Assembly: GCA_027943335.1 (NCBI GenBank)
Contig: BSBK01006427.1
Span: forward strand, 2,501 to 66,500
Direction of reading: 5' to 3'
Length of the DNA: 64,000 nt
Source of the DNA: Chamaecyparis obtusa
Taxonomy: Eukaryota > Streptophyta > Pinopsida > Cupressales > Cupressaceae
The notes under the pieces were generated by a model that worked only from the letters and a program-made list of their open reading frames with translations, did no database searches and had not been told where the DNA came from. Shown one piece after another: positions 37,813-49,821 of this stretch; position 1 is the first letter of the stretch, and every line of letters begins with the position of its first letter. A program made the position numbers and the translations under genes.

Positions 37813-39397
37813 GGTTAGGTCTTAGGTTGATAGATGTTTTGGACATATCCTGAGACTTTTGATCTAGATTTTGGGATCTCATATTGTATTGTATATCATG
37901 ACATTGTATATAGATTGATGAGATTACTGGATGTTCGATGTATCATGTGTATTTGTCTCACTTGTGATGGATGTATCAGTTTATATATATTATCTTGTCA
38001 TTTTGCTCAAAATACTTATGTATGTGCTTATGTATGTTCTCTCTCATAGATGTATGTTTAATTCTCATGTGTATGATATAGACTCATGTTTCTTGAAAAT
38101 GATAGTTGTGATATAGATATGATGATATGATTAACCCCTTGTGATGAACAGGAATAGGTTCGAGATGAAAAAGACAAGGAGTGAAAGACATGATCGAGAA
38201 GAAGAAAAGGTGAGCGCAGCTGACTGACAGGTCCACGTAAGATGAAAAGGAGAGCTCTCTCCAAATGCAAGAAATGCAAGACTAGACTATCATGAACCTA
38301 AAAATGCAAGCTACTATGAAAGTGGTTGACTTGCAAGGTCACAACGCTTGTAGACATCTAATTATCATCATTGAGTGTTATTGGTAGCATCGTAAGATCA
38401 TACAATACACACTTGTATGACTATGGGTATATGAATATGATCTATATCAGATAGAAATGTGAGAATCTCACCTAGGCACCAAAGACATGTAGGTCAAGAT
38501 GACTAGTGTAATGAGATTACCTACGTTTGATATGGCAAGATTATGCTTGTATCAAGAGACATGAAAGTCAGGATAACAAAAAGCATGCACTCGCAAAATA
38601 GTCAAGGATAATACCTTGTCAATCCCTAGTGTCAAGTAGGACCAGCATAAATGATCATGACAGTTAGGATCAATGAAATATACCCACAAGCAGATAAAGA
38701 AATAAAACATGTTCTCATACCCTCAGTCTTCTAGCTATGCATCATCGAAAAATTTTCAGGGAGAGACCACTCATCAAGGAAATCCTCATAGATAGCACAC
38801 AAAGAAAAATAAAGTCAACATATCGTCAGCGAGTTGATTGTTTAAGTGCATGTGTGTTGGTCATAGAGTCAAACTCTAAGTATCATATCTGCTTAGTGAG
38901 GAATATCACATCATACGAGACTGTTGGGTAAGAAACCTGATAAGTGTTAAGAAACACTAGATGCAAGGGTAGTGTTGAAAAACATTGTTTTGGGGTGGTG
39001 TTGAAAAACACCTATTGTGAAATGCCCCAAGAGACAAATGCACCTAAAAGACCAATGCTAAAAGTTATGCCCCCTAGACAAAGACAAAGACCAATTCCTA
39101 ACTAAGCCAAATAAGGTCAAGGCATGATGGGAAGTGGCTAGGTGTCAAGGATGCATGCTAACAAATAAGAGTGCAAAGGCCTCAAGTAGCGCATGTTTCT
39201 AGGTTTTCACCACTTGGATTCTTTTTTCATTTTTTCATTTTTTTTTTTAATTTTTGAACTTTTTTTTTTTTTTTAATATATTTTTTCAGGACTTTATATG
39301 TTTTTTAGGATTTTTTCAGCATCATATATGAATTTTTTTGGTATTTTTTTCAGGATCATAAAATATGTACAAAGGATGCCCCCAGACAGAACGGGCA
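37813..39397 (-). other. Element B 3' untranslated region between the PMD gene and pol
   Basis: The part from about 38165 to 39397 matches A's 3' region at about 49824-51100 in reverse complement. It contains T-rich tracts near 39230-39300 and a GTGAAAACCTAGAAA motif near 39210 on the minus strand. No coding frame is convincing. Confidence 0.6.
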
Positions 39398-42300
39398 TCA
39401 AGGATAGAACTTCTTTAGGTGCAAAATGTTGATGGGATCAGGGAGCTGTTCTCCATCAAGATCTGACAGTAAATACGCACTGGTACCAAAAGTAGCTATG
39501 ATGACATATGGTCCAAGCCAGTTAGGTTCAAATTTTCCCTTTTGTTCTCTATTCTGTTGGTTCTTAGGGTTCTCTCGCAAAACAAGATCACCTATTTGAA
39601 ATTCTCTAGGGTGAACCTTCTTATTGAATTCTTTGGACATACATTTCTGATACACTCTCATATGATCAAAGGAAGCCTTATGCTTCTCATCTAGAAGTTC
39701 TAACTCCTGTAACCTCATGGCACGGTAATCCTCATCTGTAATCAAACCTTTGAGTGAGACTCTAAATGATGGTATCTCAACTTCTAAAGGCAATACTGCT
39801 TCAACACCATAGGTGAGAGAAAAAAGAGTGGCTCCTGTAGGTGTGCGAATGCTTGTTCTGTAAGCCCATAGTGCTGGATTGATTTGTAGGTGCCAATCTC
39901 TACCATTCTTGTGCACTATCCTATGAAGAATCTTAAGAATGGTTTTGTTAGAGGCTTCTACCTATCTGTTTCCCTGTGGAAAATAGATGGAGGACCAATG
40001 TTGCTTGATTTTAAACTTTTTGCATAGATGCTTTAGGTCCTTATTCTTAAATTGGCCCCCATTGTCAGTAATGATCTTAGAAGGCACTCCAAATCGGCAA
40101 ATAATATGATTCAATATGAACAAAGAAATAGTCCTTCCTGAAGCAACAGAAAGTGGCATAACTTCGACCCATTTTGTGAAGTAGTCAGTGGTAGTAATAA
40201 TGAACTTGTGTCCACCTGATGAGTTGGGATGAATTTGCCCAACCAGATCAAAGGCCCAATGTTGAAATGGCCAATGAGAAACAAAAGGGATCAGCTCCCT
40301 ACCTAGAGCATGAATCAGGTTTCCGTGTTTCTGACATTTTTCACATGACTTAGTAAAGGTGAATGCATCTATCTGCATTGTGGGCCAATAATATCTCACC
40401 CTAAGCAACCTTCGGGCCATGGCAAGACCATTAGAATGTCCCCCACAAATGCCCTCATGGATGTCAGCTAACGCTTGGTTGGATTCCTCTTTTTCCAAGC
40501 ACCTAAGGAGCATCCCATCTAAACCCATCCTATATAAATCACCAGAGATGAGGGTGTGGCGAGAGGCATTACATATGAGGTTTCAACATTCAGATTGGTT
40601 GAATGTGTCAGGGATGATGCCATCATAGAGATATGAATAGATAGCACCATATCAGGAAGACTCATGTGTGATAATGGCACAAATGACATAGCTTTCAGAC
40701 GAGTCAAAGATGGGATGGTGTAGCTCTTCCACCAGGAATTCAAATTTGGATTCATGTGTCTCCAACTGAAGAAGTGAAGCTAATGTGGCCATGGCATCTA
40801 CAGCTTTGTTCTCTATCCTAGGGATCTGTTGAAACATCACAAAGGTGAAGTAGTGTCTCAAAGAATCAACCATCTTTTTGTAGGGTATCAATTTGTCATC
40901 CTTGGTTTGATACTCTTCATTGACTTGGTTGATGATTAACTGGGAATCCCCAAAGACATGTAATTCTATGATGTTCCATTCTATAGCCATCCTCAAGCCA
41001 TTAGTTAAAGCTTCATATTCTGCAATATTATTGGTACATGGGAATAAAAGTTTGTAAGACTTTGGAATATTGTACCCATGTGGAGAAAAAAATAACACTC
41101 CAGCACCTGATCCATTTTGCATGCAAGAGCCATCAAAGAACATTGTCCAAGTGCGAGTAGTCATATACAAGATGTGTTCATCTGGGAATTCCACTTGGAC
41201 TGGCATACTATCCTGAACTGGGAAATCAGCTAATTGGTCAGCAATAGCTTGTCCTTTTATTGCCTTCCTTTCAATGTACTCTATATCAAATTTAGTGAGG
41301 ACCATTGTCCATTTAGCAAGTCTACCCATGAGGGTAGCCTTACTAAGCAAGTACTTAAGAGGATCAATTTTGGCAACCAAATGTATGGTATGAGCAAGCA
41401 TGTGGTGGTGCAACTTTTGAGAAGCAAACACCACCGTGAGATAAGACTTCTCAATATTATTGTAATTGATCTCATAGGAGACTAGAGTATGGTTGATATA
41501 GTATATGGCCCGTTCTTTCCCAGTATCATCTGTTTGAGCCAATAATGCCTCCAGGGAAGTGTCTGTAGCTGAAATATATAGGATCAATAGTTTCCCTGGA
41601 ATAGGAGGCATTAGGATTGGAGGATTAGCCAAGTATTATTTGATATGATCTAGGCTCTTTTGACAATCCTCATTCCAAACACAAGAAGCACCCTTATGCA
41701 ATGTCTTGTTAAAGGGTTGGGCCCTATCTGCAAGTTGAGAAATAAACCTCCTAATTGATTGAAGATGTCCCTGAAGACTTCTCATTTGGCTGATGTTTTG
41801 AGGAGGTGGCATATCTAGAATTGCTTGGACCTTCTTGGGGTCAACCTCGATACCTTTTGCTGATATTATGAATCCTAAAAATTTTCCTGAGGTGACGCCA
41901 AATGCACACTTCTTTGGATTCAATCTAAGTTGAAACTATTCCATTTGATCTAGAATTACTTCCAGATCGTCGAGGTGTGTGTCCCATTTTCTTGATTTTT
42001 CCAGGGTATCATCCACATAATCTTCCATATTTTTGTGCATCATATCATGAAAGATAGTTGTCATAGCTCTTTGGTAGGTTGCTCTTGCATTCTTTAATCC
42101 AAATGGCATGACGTTCCAGCAATAGGTTCCCCATGCACATGTGAATGCTATTTTTTCTTGGTCTTCAGGAGCTATTTTAATTTGGTTATATCCAAAGAAA
42201 CCATCCATTAGAGAGTATATCTCATAGCTCGCTGTCATGTCCACTATCATGTCAATGTTTGGAAGTGGAAAATCATCCTTTGGGCATGCTTTGTTTAAGT

Positions 42301-45300
42301 CTCTAAAATCTGTACATACACAAATGGACCCATCATGTTTGGAAATGGGTACTATGTTTGAGATCCATTCTGCATAATCGATGGCTCTAATGAATCCAGC
42401 TCTCAAATTTTTTTCTAATTCTCCTTTGACAAGGAGAGCTACATGGGGATGCCTTTTTCTGAGTCTCTATTTTACTGGCCTGACTCCTAGATCTATGGAT
42501 AAGTGATGCATGATAAGATTTGTGTCAAGCCCTGGTGTGTCTGAATATGTCCATGCAAAATTAATTTTCTTTTTCTGTAAAAACTATACATATGCCTTGG
42601 TCTCTTCTTCTGATAAACACTGAGCAAGATGGACTATTTGAGGATTTTCTTCTGTGTTCAAATTGACTGGCTTTGTTGGCTCAATCAATACTGATGATCT
42701 ATCTTGGAAATAACTTGGAAATTTATTAAGTACCCCATCCTTAGGTGGCTCAAAGAGGTTTTCACCCTTAGATGCGTCATTTCTTTTTACTATTTTTGGT
42801 TCTGATACCGCCACAAAGTGGTTTTCCCCATCAGACCTATTTTTCTTTTTCTCTTTTATTTTGAGACTGAGGTACTTAATATCAGGCTCTGTCATGCTGG
42901 TTGTTGGTTCACTGGTGGAAGAAGCTATGGGTTCAAGAGCATTCAGATAGCAGACAATTTTGTAATCATTCTGAAAGGTGAGGAATGTAGGCTCTTGATG
43001 GTGCTGAGACCAGTCAATTAGGTCAAAGTGAACAAGGGGTAGGTCAATGATTGGTTCAATGTTGTTTATGCGAAAGGTGTCATCTCTCGTGACCATATAA
43101 TCGGAGTTCATCAAGTCTTCTCCTAAGATACCCGAATTAGGACTCATCCTTCCAAATGAAGCATCATCCACTAAGGCAATTTATGGAGTACAATCCTCTA
43201 GTCTTACACTAGGCGCGTTAGCCGCATCAAGTTGGGTACTATAGGCATGGATAATATCTACATCTAGATCAACTGTTGCATCTAAAAGTGAGTCCCACTC
43301 ATATTCATGGGAGTCTGTGTCTAAGTCATCATTTGGGCCTCGTGATGTAGAAGCCTCAAGGTTAGGAAGGGTTTCCCCCTCTTTAGTGCTATTATTGGTA
43401 CTATCCATTGCAGCTAGGACAGTAACACTTTCTTTTGTTGATCTAGCAGTCATACAGTCACTATCCGTCACAGTTGGGATAGTAGGACTGTCAAGTATCA
43501 AATCTATGGAATCTCCCCAAAGGAGATTCATTGAGGGCACCCAATCATCAGACACATCTCATTGATTAGAAAGATTAGGGGTATAATCTGAGTCACTGTC
43601 ACTATCTGTCGCAACTGGGACAGGGACACCTTTCTTCTTTTTATTCTCAAAACCTAAGCCAATCGTGGACTTGTTCTTTCATCCGAAGAGAGCATGATCA
43701 AGAGGCTCAGCTTTAGCATCTAGCCTATGACTAAGGGGACCATATCCTGGATAACCCATATTCTTAACCATTGTGTACCCTTTCCCATAAGCTTCAGGTG
43801 GAGGAGTAAAATTCTCATTGTGTTTGTATTTCTCCTCATCATAGATCCAGTCCCTTATGGCAACTTCCTCTTTCTCTTCTTGAATGGGGACTGAAGACTC
43901 AACAAATTTCCCAAATAATGTCATTGCTGATGATGAAGGCTTCACACTTGGTGATGGTCTCCCATAAGACCTAGGAGAGATTGGCATGTTTGTAAAAGAA
44001 TCAATTTTATAATCTCCCATCCCAAGATCTATGGTCTTGAACTTCTGCTTGCATTGTTCAAGTGAACTACTAGGACTGTTAGCTTCCCTATTCAAAGGTA
44101 CATGTGATCCTGTAGAAATGTTATTAACTGATAAAGCACTATCTCCAGGGATGCAAATTTCTACACCGTTATGGGGAAACTTAACACACTGGTGATATGT
44201 TGATGGGACTACTTGCATTTCGTGAATCCATGGCCTACCTAGAAAAATGTTGTAGGCTAAGGGTCCAACATCAACAATTTGAAATAAGATATCTTTCTCT
44301 ACTAGACCAATGCGAATAGGTAAAATGGCCAATCCCTTAGAACTTCTTTCTTCTTCGTCATATGCTTTGATTGTGATCCTTTTCCTTGTGTCAATGACAT
44401 TCTCAGAATATCCTAGAGCCAGCAACAAACTCAGGGTACAAATATTGAGCCCTGTACCCCCATCTATCAGTACATGCCTAACACGGGTTTTATGAATCAT
44501 AACTTTGATGTGTAAGGCCAAGTTATGTGGGCGAATGATGGATTTTTCATCTTCTTCAGAGAAGGTGAGGTAATGAGGGCTAGCCAAATGGTTGACCATG
44601 TTCTGGAATTGATCAATATCTAAGTTGTTAGGGATGTTGGCTGCTCGCAAAGCATCCTCAAGGATGCGCTTGTGCTTAGGAGACAATTCTAAAATCTCAA
44701 AAATGGAAATCTGCGTGGGTGTTCGTTGTAGCTGGTCAATAAGATTATAAATGGAATCAGGACCAACGACAGATTTGGGAGGAGCACCTTTGGACATGGG
44801 CTGCTTGGACTTGCTAGTGCTAGGACCTTTAATGATAATGGGCACTTGGGCCTGACCCCTAGTGACAGCATTGAGGGACTGGGGCATTCTTTGGGAGTAA
44901 GGACCTCTTATCACCACAGTGGGTCTTTCATCAGTCATAGGAGTTGAGTCCACATTATGTCCATAAGGATCTTTCTTTCTCACCATGTTGATGTTATCAT
45001 CAGCCACTTCAAGCATGTTAATCACATTGTCAGCATGTGTGTATGTATAGTTAATAGCTGCCTTGCCATTCTTATTGTTAGAATTCTCTCCTTTTTCATA
45101 TTTAGGCAAGGGCTCTTTAAAGGCTTTATGATCGGCATTAGTGGTTAACCCATCCACTTGTAATTGTCCTTTTTCAATAAGGTCTTGGACAAGATGCTTG
45201 AGTTTAAAACAATTTTCTATGTCATGTCCAATCCCATTATGAAAAATGCAGAAGGCCTTCGCATCCCACCAATGAGGTAAAGGATCCGGTATACGATGTT

Positions 45301-47125
45301 TTGTAGGATCCTGTGGGTGCACCAAATTATGAGCCACTAATGTCTTGAAAACATCTGCATAAGATTCTCCCAATTTAGTAAATTGTCTTTTCTCCATTTT
45401 AGACCTCCTTTGATACTTAGGTTTATCTTGTTGTGTTGAAGATGTTTGCAGCTTCATAGCTTGAACTACATGAGAGAGGTTAAGAACTCCTTCATTTTTT
45501 ACTTGAGATGAGTCAACAACTCCATCATTGACCACTTGCTTGTTTTTGTTCCAATAGGAGTTCTTTTTGTCCTTGTTACCATTAGTATTGTTATTTTGGC
45601 TATTGTTGTTATTTGTTGGTTTAGCCAAAATTCCTTGTTCTTTCAGGACATCCTCAATGCGACATGCCACCTCTACCATAGTATCAAAGGAATTAAATGG
45701 GATTTTTTTGACTTCATATCTTAGTTCGGGTATTAGATTGCTCATAATGATATCAATTCTCTCCTCTTCAGGAATTGTCCTTGGGTATTTTGAACACAAT
45801 TGCCTCCATTGTTGTAAAAATGTGACAAAAGATTCCCCTTTATTTTGCTTGAGTTTGCACAAATCAAGCATTGTGACCGACCTTGATAGGTTGTAAGCAA
45901 AATGCTGAACAAACCTTTGGACAAGTTCTTTAAATGTCTTTACTGGAGGAGAAAGATTAGTGAACCACTCCATGGCTTGACCTTTTAAACTCCTTGGGAA
46001 TAATCTCATTAAGTAGGAGTCTTCATGGTGAAAGGAAAAGCTCATTATGTAGAACTGTCAAACATGGTCATGAGGGTCACCAGTGCCATCATATTTGTCA
46101 TATGTTGGGAACTCAACTTTTTTAGGGAATTCTACCATCACCACACTTTTGTCAATGGGGTTAGGACATATGGAGTCCAAATGAAATGTGCTCTTGGGAG
46201 CCTTCATCTTGTCTATATCCTTTTGCATTTGTAAGATCACCTCATCAGTTGAAGGGCTTTGTTTCTTGATCTTTTGGTGAACATCAAAATTATATGGAAC
46301 TTTAGTGCCTTTGTTGATAAGACTTTCCAATAATTGGTCTTTGTTTTGTTCCACATATTGCTCCACATATGCTTGAAAGGATGGTTCTTGTTGCATAGTC
46401 ATGAAGTCCATATGATCAAATTTAGCATAACTTCCTCCATATTGTGAGCCATGATGTGCTCGTTGGGAGGGTTACTTTGAATGTCTATGAAATGACTGTC
46501 TCCTATGATGGTCATATCTTGAAGCCCTTCTTCCTCTAGGACTCGGGGATCATGAGGGTGTCCTTGATCTTCTTCTAGGGCTAGGGGAAGGGGTAGATGG
46601 GGGTGAGTTGGTCCCACTATTGGCTCCCCTCCTGTTAAATCAACTTTGGAGTTGTTGTGCATAGAGTCTATCTTCTTCTTCTTGGGTGACTCTTTTCTGT
46701 ATATCCAACAATGCATGTTCCTCTTCCTCTAGTTGTCTGAATTTTTCTTTTTTAGCAGCCTGTTCATCTAAGTAGGCTTGCTTCTCTCTCTCAATGCTTC
46801 TCAATCTTGTATTTGCATATCGAGAGGTGTCTTTAAGTGGAGAGGTTTGTCTCGAATGCCTTATTGCATTGGCTGCGTTGATGTGGTGATCACTAGATTC
46901 ATTGTTTTGGTCTTCGTGTTGTGACCCTGAATCTGAGTGAGCTTGCTTAAGATGTCTTTCAGCTCATTGATAAGCATCAAAATACCTTTCATTGTTGAGA
47001 GGTGACCCGGGTGGACTAGCATGAGAAGAACCACCATACTCTCTTCTGTGTCGTTGGAAAATATCCTCGAGAGTTTGATTCATGGCTTCTCTTTGTTGTC
47101 AGGTAAAAGTGTAACTCATGTCCAT
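39398..47125 (-). pseudogene. Element B gag-pol polyprotein
   Basis: One frame runs from ATG 47125 (MDMSYTFT) to TGA 39398, about 2576 codons, with 16 premature stops and no frameshift. In order: an Arg/Ser-rich Gag N-terminus; Gag core near 46045-45650; a C-x2-H-x4-GH-x4-C zinc-finger variant near 45250; protease VLIDGGTGLNICTL near 44464; a G-patch-like segment (MGYPGYGPL) near 43760; reverse transcriptase with YSLMDGFFGYNQI and YVDD at 42019-42008; a weak gypsy RNase H near 41600; a second, archaeal-type RNase H with FFDGS (about 41134), NIAEYEAL, FGDSQLII and VDA; and integrase with an H-H-C-C region near 40450, FDLVGQI and TDNGGQF, with a stop just before the VEA glutamate at 39964. Two RNase H domains mark the Tat lineage. 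The capsid, enzymes and integrase would have served B and probably A. Confidence 0.88.
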
Positions 47126-47824
47126 GCTTGATGAAAGTGGTATGAAAGAGGTTCTCACTTCACTAGGATTAGCTCCTGGATTAAAACAGACCTTAGATTC
47201 ACTCTTAGGAGATTGATCAAAAAGGGGTCCTTTTCCCTTAGGTTGTCGATGAGTCTTGACAGGTGGTAATTGGCTAAAGGCAACAAGGGGTCATTTCCCT
47301 TGATTGACTTGATACCTTGTCATAACTGACATGAAAGAAAGATATTCTCAATGAGAAGGTGACCTTTCAAAGTATCAACACCAAACTAGGATAATTAAAG
47401 TCCTCTATTGTCTAAAGAGAAATGAAAAGAAAAAAAAAAGGGCTTTACCAACACTGTCAAAGAGGTGCTTCAAATCAAAGGGTGACTACCCTTGCACTTT
47501 TGAATCAGGAGGTTGGACTAGGCCAAAAGATAATTGAAATTGAGATTTAAATGAAAGCGATTTGGACAATAAGAGTACTAAAATTTTCTAAGAATGTAGC
47601 TAACAATCTTAAAGATGAACCTTGGCACCAGGAATGGCCTTCTAACTTGACAATTATTCCAAAGTAATTTCATAAATCAAATGATGCTATCCCGGAGGAC
47701 TAAAACTAGAAATTTAGAGTCAAAATAGGTCTCAAACGTCAGGATGAGAAGCCTACTCTAAGACCTAGCCTGATTGATAGCAACTGAAAATGACCAAAAT
47801 GTAAGCATGGTAGAAATTAATTGA

Positions 47825-48050
47825 GCGATATACTCCAGGCTACTGGGGTGATAAACCTATAACCGCGTGATACTTCACCCGAAGCTAGGTGATACTTCTT
47901 AGTACTGGCGGGCGATATACTCCAGGCAGGTCGGGTGATAGTCCGTCAAGGGTGAACTATCGCATGATATTTCTCTTCAAAGCGGGTGATATTTCTAGAA
48001 AGCGCAAAGTATCGCGTGATATTTCGCTTTGTAGGGCACGATACTGTTGT
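47825..48050 (-). repeat. Palindrome cluster 1 in the B leader
   Basis: Variants such as GCGGGCGATATACTCC, TATCGCATGATATTTC and GTATCGCGTGATATTTC occur every 20-30 bp. The corresponding place in A (near 29600) keeps only one or two motifs. Confidence 0.7.
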
Positions 48051-49459
48051 AGAATTATTTAACTCTTGACCAGAATTGTGTAAAATTCACATTTTTGGGT
48101 CTGTTTGGTCAAAATTTCTAGTCTGAGGATTGATGTTTTCGATTTTAGTCACAATATCAGCAAAATTTCGGCAGGTTTGCAAACAGTAAGGGATCAAAAC
48201 ATGGTCTCAAACACTTGTAACAAGGGAAAAAGCAACCTTGCCAAGATAAACACTTGTGATGTCAGAATTGAAACAACACCCTATGAATGCTATCGATTGT
48301 TTGTATGTTGAGAACGTTTGCACTGGTATCACACAATCGAAGACACTTCAAGCAAATCTATCCTAAAAATTCAAGGCTCAATACTTACCAACTTAGCCCA
48401 CAACTTGATGCCCCCTCACCTCACACCAAGTGGTTTCCCACAAGAGATATTGGCTTTGTCATGGAAGTGTCAAACAACACAACCAAAGAGACACATATGG
48501 TGAGTATCTTAAGATGATCCGGGTAAACCACTTGGATCAATCCTTGCACTAAAAAGATAAGCGACTAAAATAAGGTGGCTTCTATCTAATGGTTCTTAAT
48601 AAGGATTTCCGTTCACAACACCCCTCTTGCTCCTCATAAAGGACTAGGACCTTGCGGCCTCAAGAGTACCTTAAGCATTCTTGTTCAATGTTTTCCCCAT
48701 GGTCACAATCCCATGAGCTACTCACATCAAATGAAGACAAGTGTTATGTCTACCAAGGTTTTTGGTGTCCTTGATAACCTTGAGATTATAGTGAGTTGGA
48801 ATCACTTGCTACTAAGGAAAATGATGACAAGGTTGTCCCCACTTGAGTCGTTCCTCTTGATTGCTCAAGAGTGGGCCCACTAAAGGATCCTAAACTAAAC
48901 AAAGAATAGATCAACTCTTGAGGTTCAAGATTTTTGGTTCACCACAAGGGTGAAGAGCATACTCCCCTATCTCAAGAATCTCTCCCAAACACACCGAGCC
49001 AAGAGGTTCAATTACTCCCTTGCTTCCAAAACCTTAAGATGGGTCAAGATTTTCTGGTTCACCTAAAGGTGAAGAGCATACTTCTCCTACCACCTCAAGA
49101 TCCCTTTCACAAGGTATTAAAATTCCTAATACAATTAGTGAATGTCACAGTTGAAAGGAAAGCAAATAAGCAAGCAAGAAATTTTTTTTTTTGTTTTTTA
49201 ATGCTTGGGCAGCCCTGCAAAAACTGTTAGTAGCCCTCTTTGACATGCATTTTTAGCAATTTTTAAGCAAAGGAGAGCACCTACAAACACAACTTATTAG
49301 ACCCACAAGGTTAGCAAAATCAAAATCAAAATGTAAATATGCAATAAACTGATAGATTTAAGCTAAAAGATGCAGGTTAGACCTATCTAAACACAGAAAA
49401 ACAAAACAACAAACTAAAATGATCAAATTCGGATGAAAAAACTAGAAATGCAAGTCTTT

Positions 49460-49695
49460 GTCAGACTAGGCGATATTTCTCAGACTTCACCAGTATCGCG
49501 TGACACAATTTCCTATAGTCGCGTGATAGACCTCAGTTTGGGCGATATTTCTCACTATGGGCGGGCGATACTTCACCTGATGATAGATGATATTTCTCAG
49601 TACTGGCGGGTGATTCTTCTTTCGCGTGAAGTGTCACACCGCTATACAAAGGTATATCGCACGATATTTTTGAGAAGTATCGCGGGATACTCTGA
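49460..49695 (-). repeat. Palindrome cluster 2 in the B leader
   Basis: The counterpart of A's cluster at 27805-28035, with words such as GTATCGCGTGAC, GGGCGGGCGATACTTCAC and GTATCGCGGGATACTC. Confidence 0.75.
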
Positions 49696-49821
49696 GATAG
49701 AAAACCAGAGAATGAAAACTAAGCCAAAAATTGATAAAAATTTTGACGAAAAATGCAAAATTAAAGGGACAAAGCTCACCTTCCTAGACATTGGGAATAC
49801 ATGATGTGATCTTGCTTGGGA

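Larger units (their letters stand above)
33669..49790 (-). mobile_element. Element B: Tat-like Ty3/gypsy with antisense PMD gene
   Basis: Read on the minus strand, B has a leader (about 49785-47126), a single gag-pol frame (47125-39398), a 3' region with an antisense gene, a polypurine tract (34646-34660) and a 3' LTR (33669-34645). Its 5' LTR is missing: the leader homology to A fades near 49785 at about the primer-binding site, and by about 49822 the sequence is A's 3' region in the opposite orientation. Two RNase H domains and an antisense gene downstream of pol fit the Tat lineage, as known from Grande- and Retand-type elements. Confidence 0.8.
47126..49790 (-). other. Element B leader
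   Basis: Non-coding, about 2.6 kb. It is the reverse complement of A's leader from about 47340 to 49785. It has two palindrome clusters. The short ORFs within it (for example 48934-49230) have mirrored copies in A's leader and are not conserved as proteins. The end near 49785 lacks an LTR. Confidence 0.7.

Noticed and set aside
48934..49230. ORF also present as 28481-28720 on the other strand, suggesting a conserved protein
   Set aside because: The two are the mirrored leader copies of A and B. Conservation is at the DNA level, and the frame is neither extended nor similar to any known protein.
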